NCBI GenBank assembly: GCA_028691905.1
Contig: JAQUYJ010000054.1
Span: 1 to 6,575, forward strand
DNA from: Bacilli bacterium
GTDB lineage: Bacteria > Bacillota_I > Bacilli_A > ML615J-28 > CAG-698
Direction: 5' to 3'
DNA length: 6,575 nt
Shown here: positions 5,974-6,575 of the stretch, piece by piece
Layout: each line of letters starts with the position of its first letter
How positions within the stretch are numbered: position 1 is the stretch's first letter
Notes under the pieces: generated by a model
What the model was told of the DNA's origin: nothing
Database searches by the model: none
Seen by the model: the letters and a program-made list of their open reading frames with translations, nothing else
Position numbers and translations under genes: made by a program

Positions 5974-6498
5974 TTACCCTACTATTTCTTCCAAAGTTTT
6001 ACCGCGGATTGCAGCTACTTCTTCGACAGTTCTTAAATTTTTTAAGCCTTCCATTGTTGCTCGGACGATATTGATTGGTGTACTGGACCCCAATGATTTT
6101 GATAAAATGTTCGTAATTCCTGCCAATTCAACAACAGCACGAACCGGTCCTCCAGCAATAACTCCTGTTCCTTCCGGAGCAGGTTTCAAGAATACCATAC
6201 CGGCACCATAAACACCTTTAATGGCATGAGGAATAGTTGTATTGACTACTGGAACTTGGATAATGTTCTTTTTAGCATCTTCTACAGCCTTTTTAATCGC
6301 ATCTGGAACTTCAATTGCCTTTCCAGTGCCAAGCCCGACACGTCCCTTTTTGTCGCCTACGACAACGACAGCGCTAAAACGGTATCTTCTACCACCTTTA
6401 ACAACTTTGGTTACGTGATTAATGCTGACAACGCGTTCTTCAAATTGCTTTTCAACAACTTGAAACTCTTTTTTCGATTGTTTCTTATCTTGACGCAT
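5974..6498 (-). CDS. rpsE: 30S ribosomal protein S5 (uS5)
   Basis: uS5 lies at the mRNA entry channel and influences decoding fidelity. The 174-residue product has a lysine-rich N-terminus (1-18), the S5 double-stranded-RNA-binding-like domain (about 19-84) and the C-terminal domain (about 90-170). Recognisable blocks are VTKVVKGGRRYRFSAVVVVGD (29-49), GRVGLGTGKAIEVPDAIKKA (52-71), VYGAGMVFLKPAPEGTGVIA (96-115) and NIVRATMEGL (143-152). The VTKVVKGGRR loop corresponds to the region where spectinomycin-resistance and ram-type changes occur in other bacteria; no such change is evident to me. An AGGAGG SD overlaps the rplR stop, eight bases before the ATG. Confidence 0.99.
   Translation of the reverse strand: MRQDKKQSKKEFQVVEKQFEERVVSINHVTKVVKGGRRYRFSAVVVVGDKKGRVGLGTGKAIEVPDAIKKAVEDAKKNIIQVPVVNTTIPHAIKGVYGAGMVFLKPAPEGTGVIAGGPVRAVVELAGITNILSKSLGSSTPINIVRATMEGLKNLRTVEEVAAIRGKTLEEIVG
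5977..5982 (-). promoter_or_regulatory. Weak ribosome binding site of rpmD
   Basis: GTAGGG on the minus strand, seven bases from the rpmD ATG, is the only SD-like stretch. It is formed by the last two sense codons of rpsE. Every other start in the window has at least AGGAGG or GAGGTGAT, so this is the weakest initiation site seen. Confidence 0.55.
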
Positions 6499-6510
6499 TA
6501 ACAGTTCCTC

Positions 6511-6575
6511 CTAGAATTGTAAGCCGGCTTCACGAGCAGCATCGGCTAATGCTTTTACTCTGCCGTGGTATAAAT
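6511..6575 (-). CDS. rplR: 50S ribosomal protein L18 (uL18), only the C-terminal end in the window
   Basis: The minus strand at the right edge encodes LYHGRVKALADAAREAGLQF followed by TAG. This is the highly conserved C-terminus of uL18, the 5S rRNA-binding protein of the 50S central protuberance. Only 20 complete codons plus the stop are present, so the rest (about 100 residues) lies outside the window. Its place before rpsE, 12 nt away, is the standard spc order. Its TAG stop is embedded in the SD of rpsE (TAGGAGG). Confidence 0.95.
   Translation of the reverse strand, partial: LYHGRVKALADAAREAGLQF

Noticed and set aside
1..6575. Mobile elements, CRISPR arrays, tRNAs or foreign cargo within the cluster.
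   Set aside because: Every gap is 44 nt or less and every gene is a standard member of the cluster in canonical order; nothing is inserted.

Overview
The window is a continuous piece of the conserved spc/alpha ribosomal-protein cluster. All thirteen genes lie on the minus strand, so transcription runs from high to low coordinates. In transcription order they are rplR (3' end only), rpsE, rpmD, rplO, secY, adk, map, infA, rpmJ, rpsM, rpsK, rpoA and rplQ (5' part only). The secY-adk-map-infA-rpmJ-rpsM-rpsK-rpoA-rplQ order is typical of Bacillota (Firmicutes). So are the moderately AT-rich sequence, the strong AAGGAGG-type Shine-Dalgarno (SD) sites before nearly every gene, and the zinc-type four-cysteine adenylate kinase. 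I lean towards Bacilli or Erysipelotrichia-like lineages; genus cannot be read from this window. rpoA and map end in TGA and Trp codons I checked are TGG, so the standard bacterial code fits better than the Mycoplasma code.

Layout from the right edge: 6511-6575 is the end of uL18. 5335-6498 holds uS5, uL30 and uL15 with gaps of 4-12 nt. 4047-5333 is secY, one base after rplO. 2412-4036 is the adk-map-infA block, where adjacent genes overlap by 20 and 14 nt and each upstream gene's 3' codons carry the SD of the next gene. 2254-2367 is the small rpmJ gene. 338-2238 holds rpsM, rpsK and rpoA, and 1-301 is the start of rplQ. The largest non-coding gap is 44 nt (infA-rpmJ). There is no gene-free stretch over 300 bases, and I saw no convincing internal promoter or intrinsic terminator, no tRNA, repeat array or mobile element.

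Together the genes couple ribosome assembly (uS5, uS11, uS13, uL15, uL17, uL18, uL30, bL36), initiation (IF-1), protein export (SecY), N-terminal Met removal (MetAP), adenylate balance (Adk) and transcription (RNAP alpha). They probably form one long mRNA whose promoter lies beyond the right edge.

This is a housekeeping region and I do not see a new biological system. The points worth a second look are an unusual acidic C-terminal tail on RNA polymerase alpha, encoded by a GAT/GAA-rich repetitive tract; gene-junction-derived C-terminal extensions of Adk and Map; and two adjacent small inverted repeats between infA and rpmJ.
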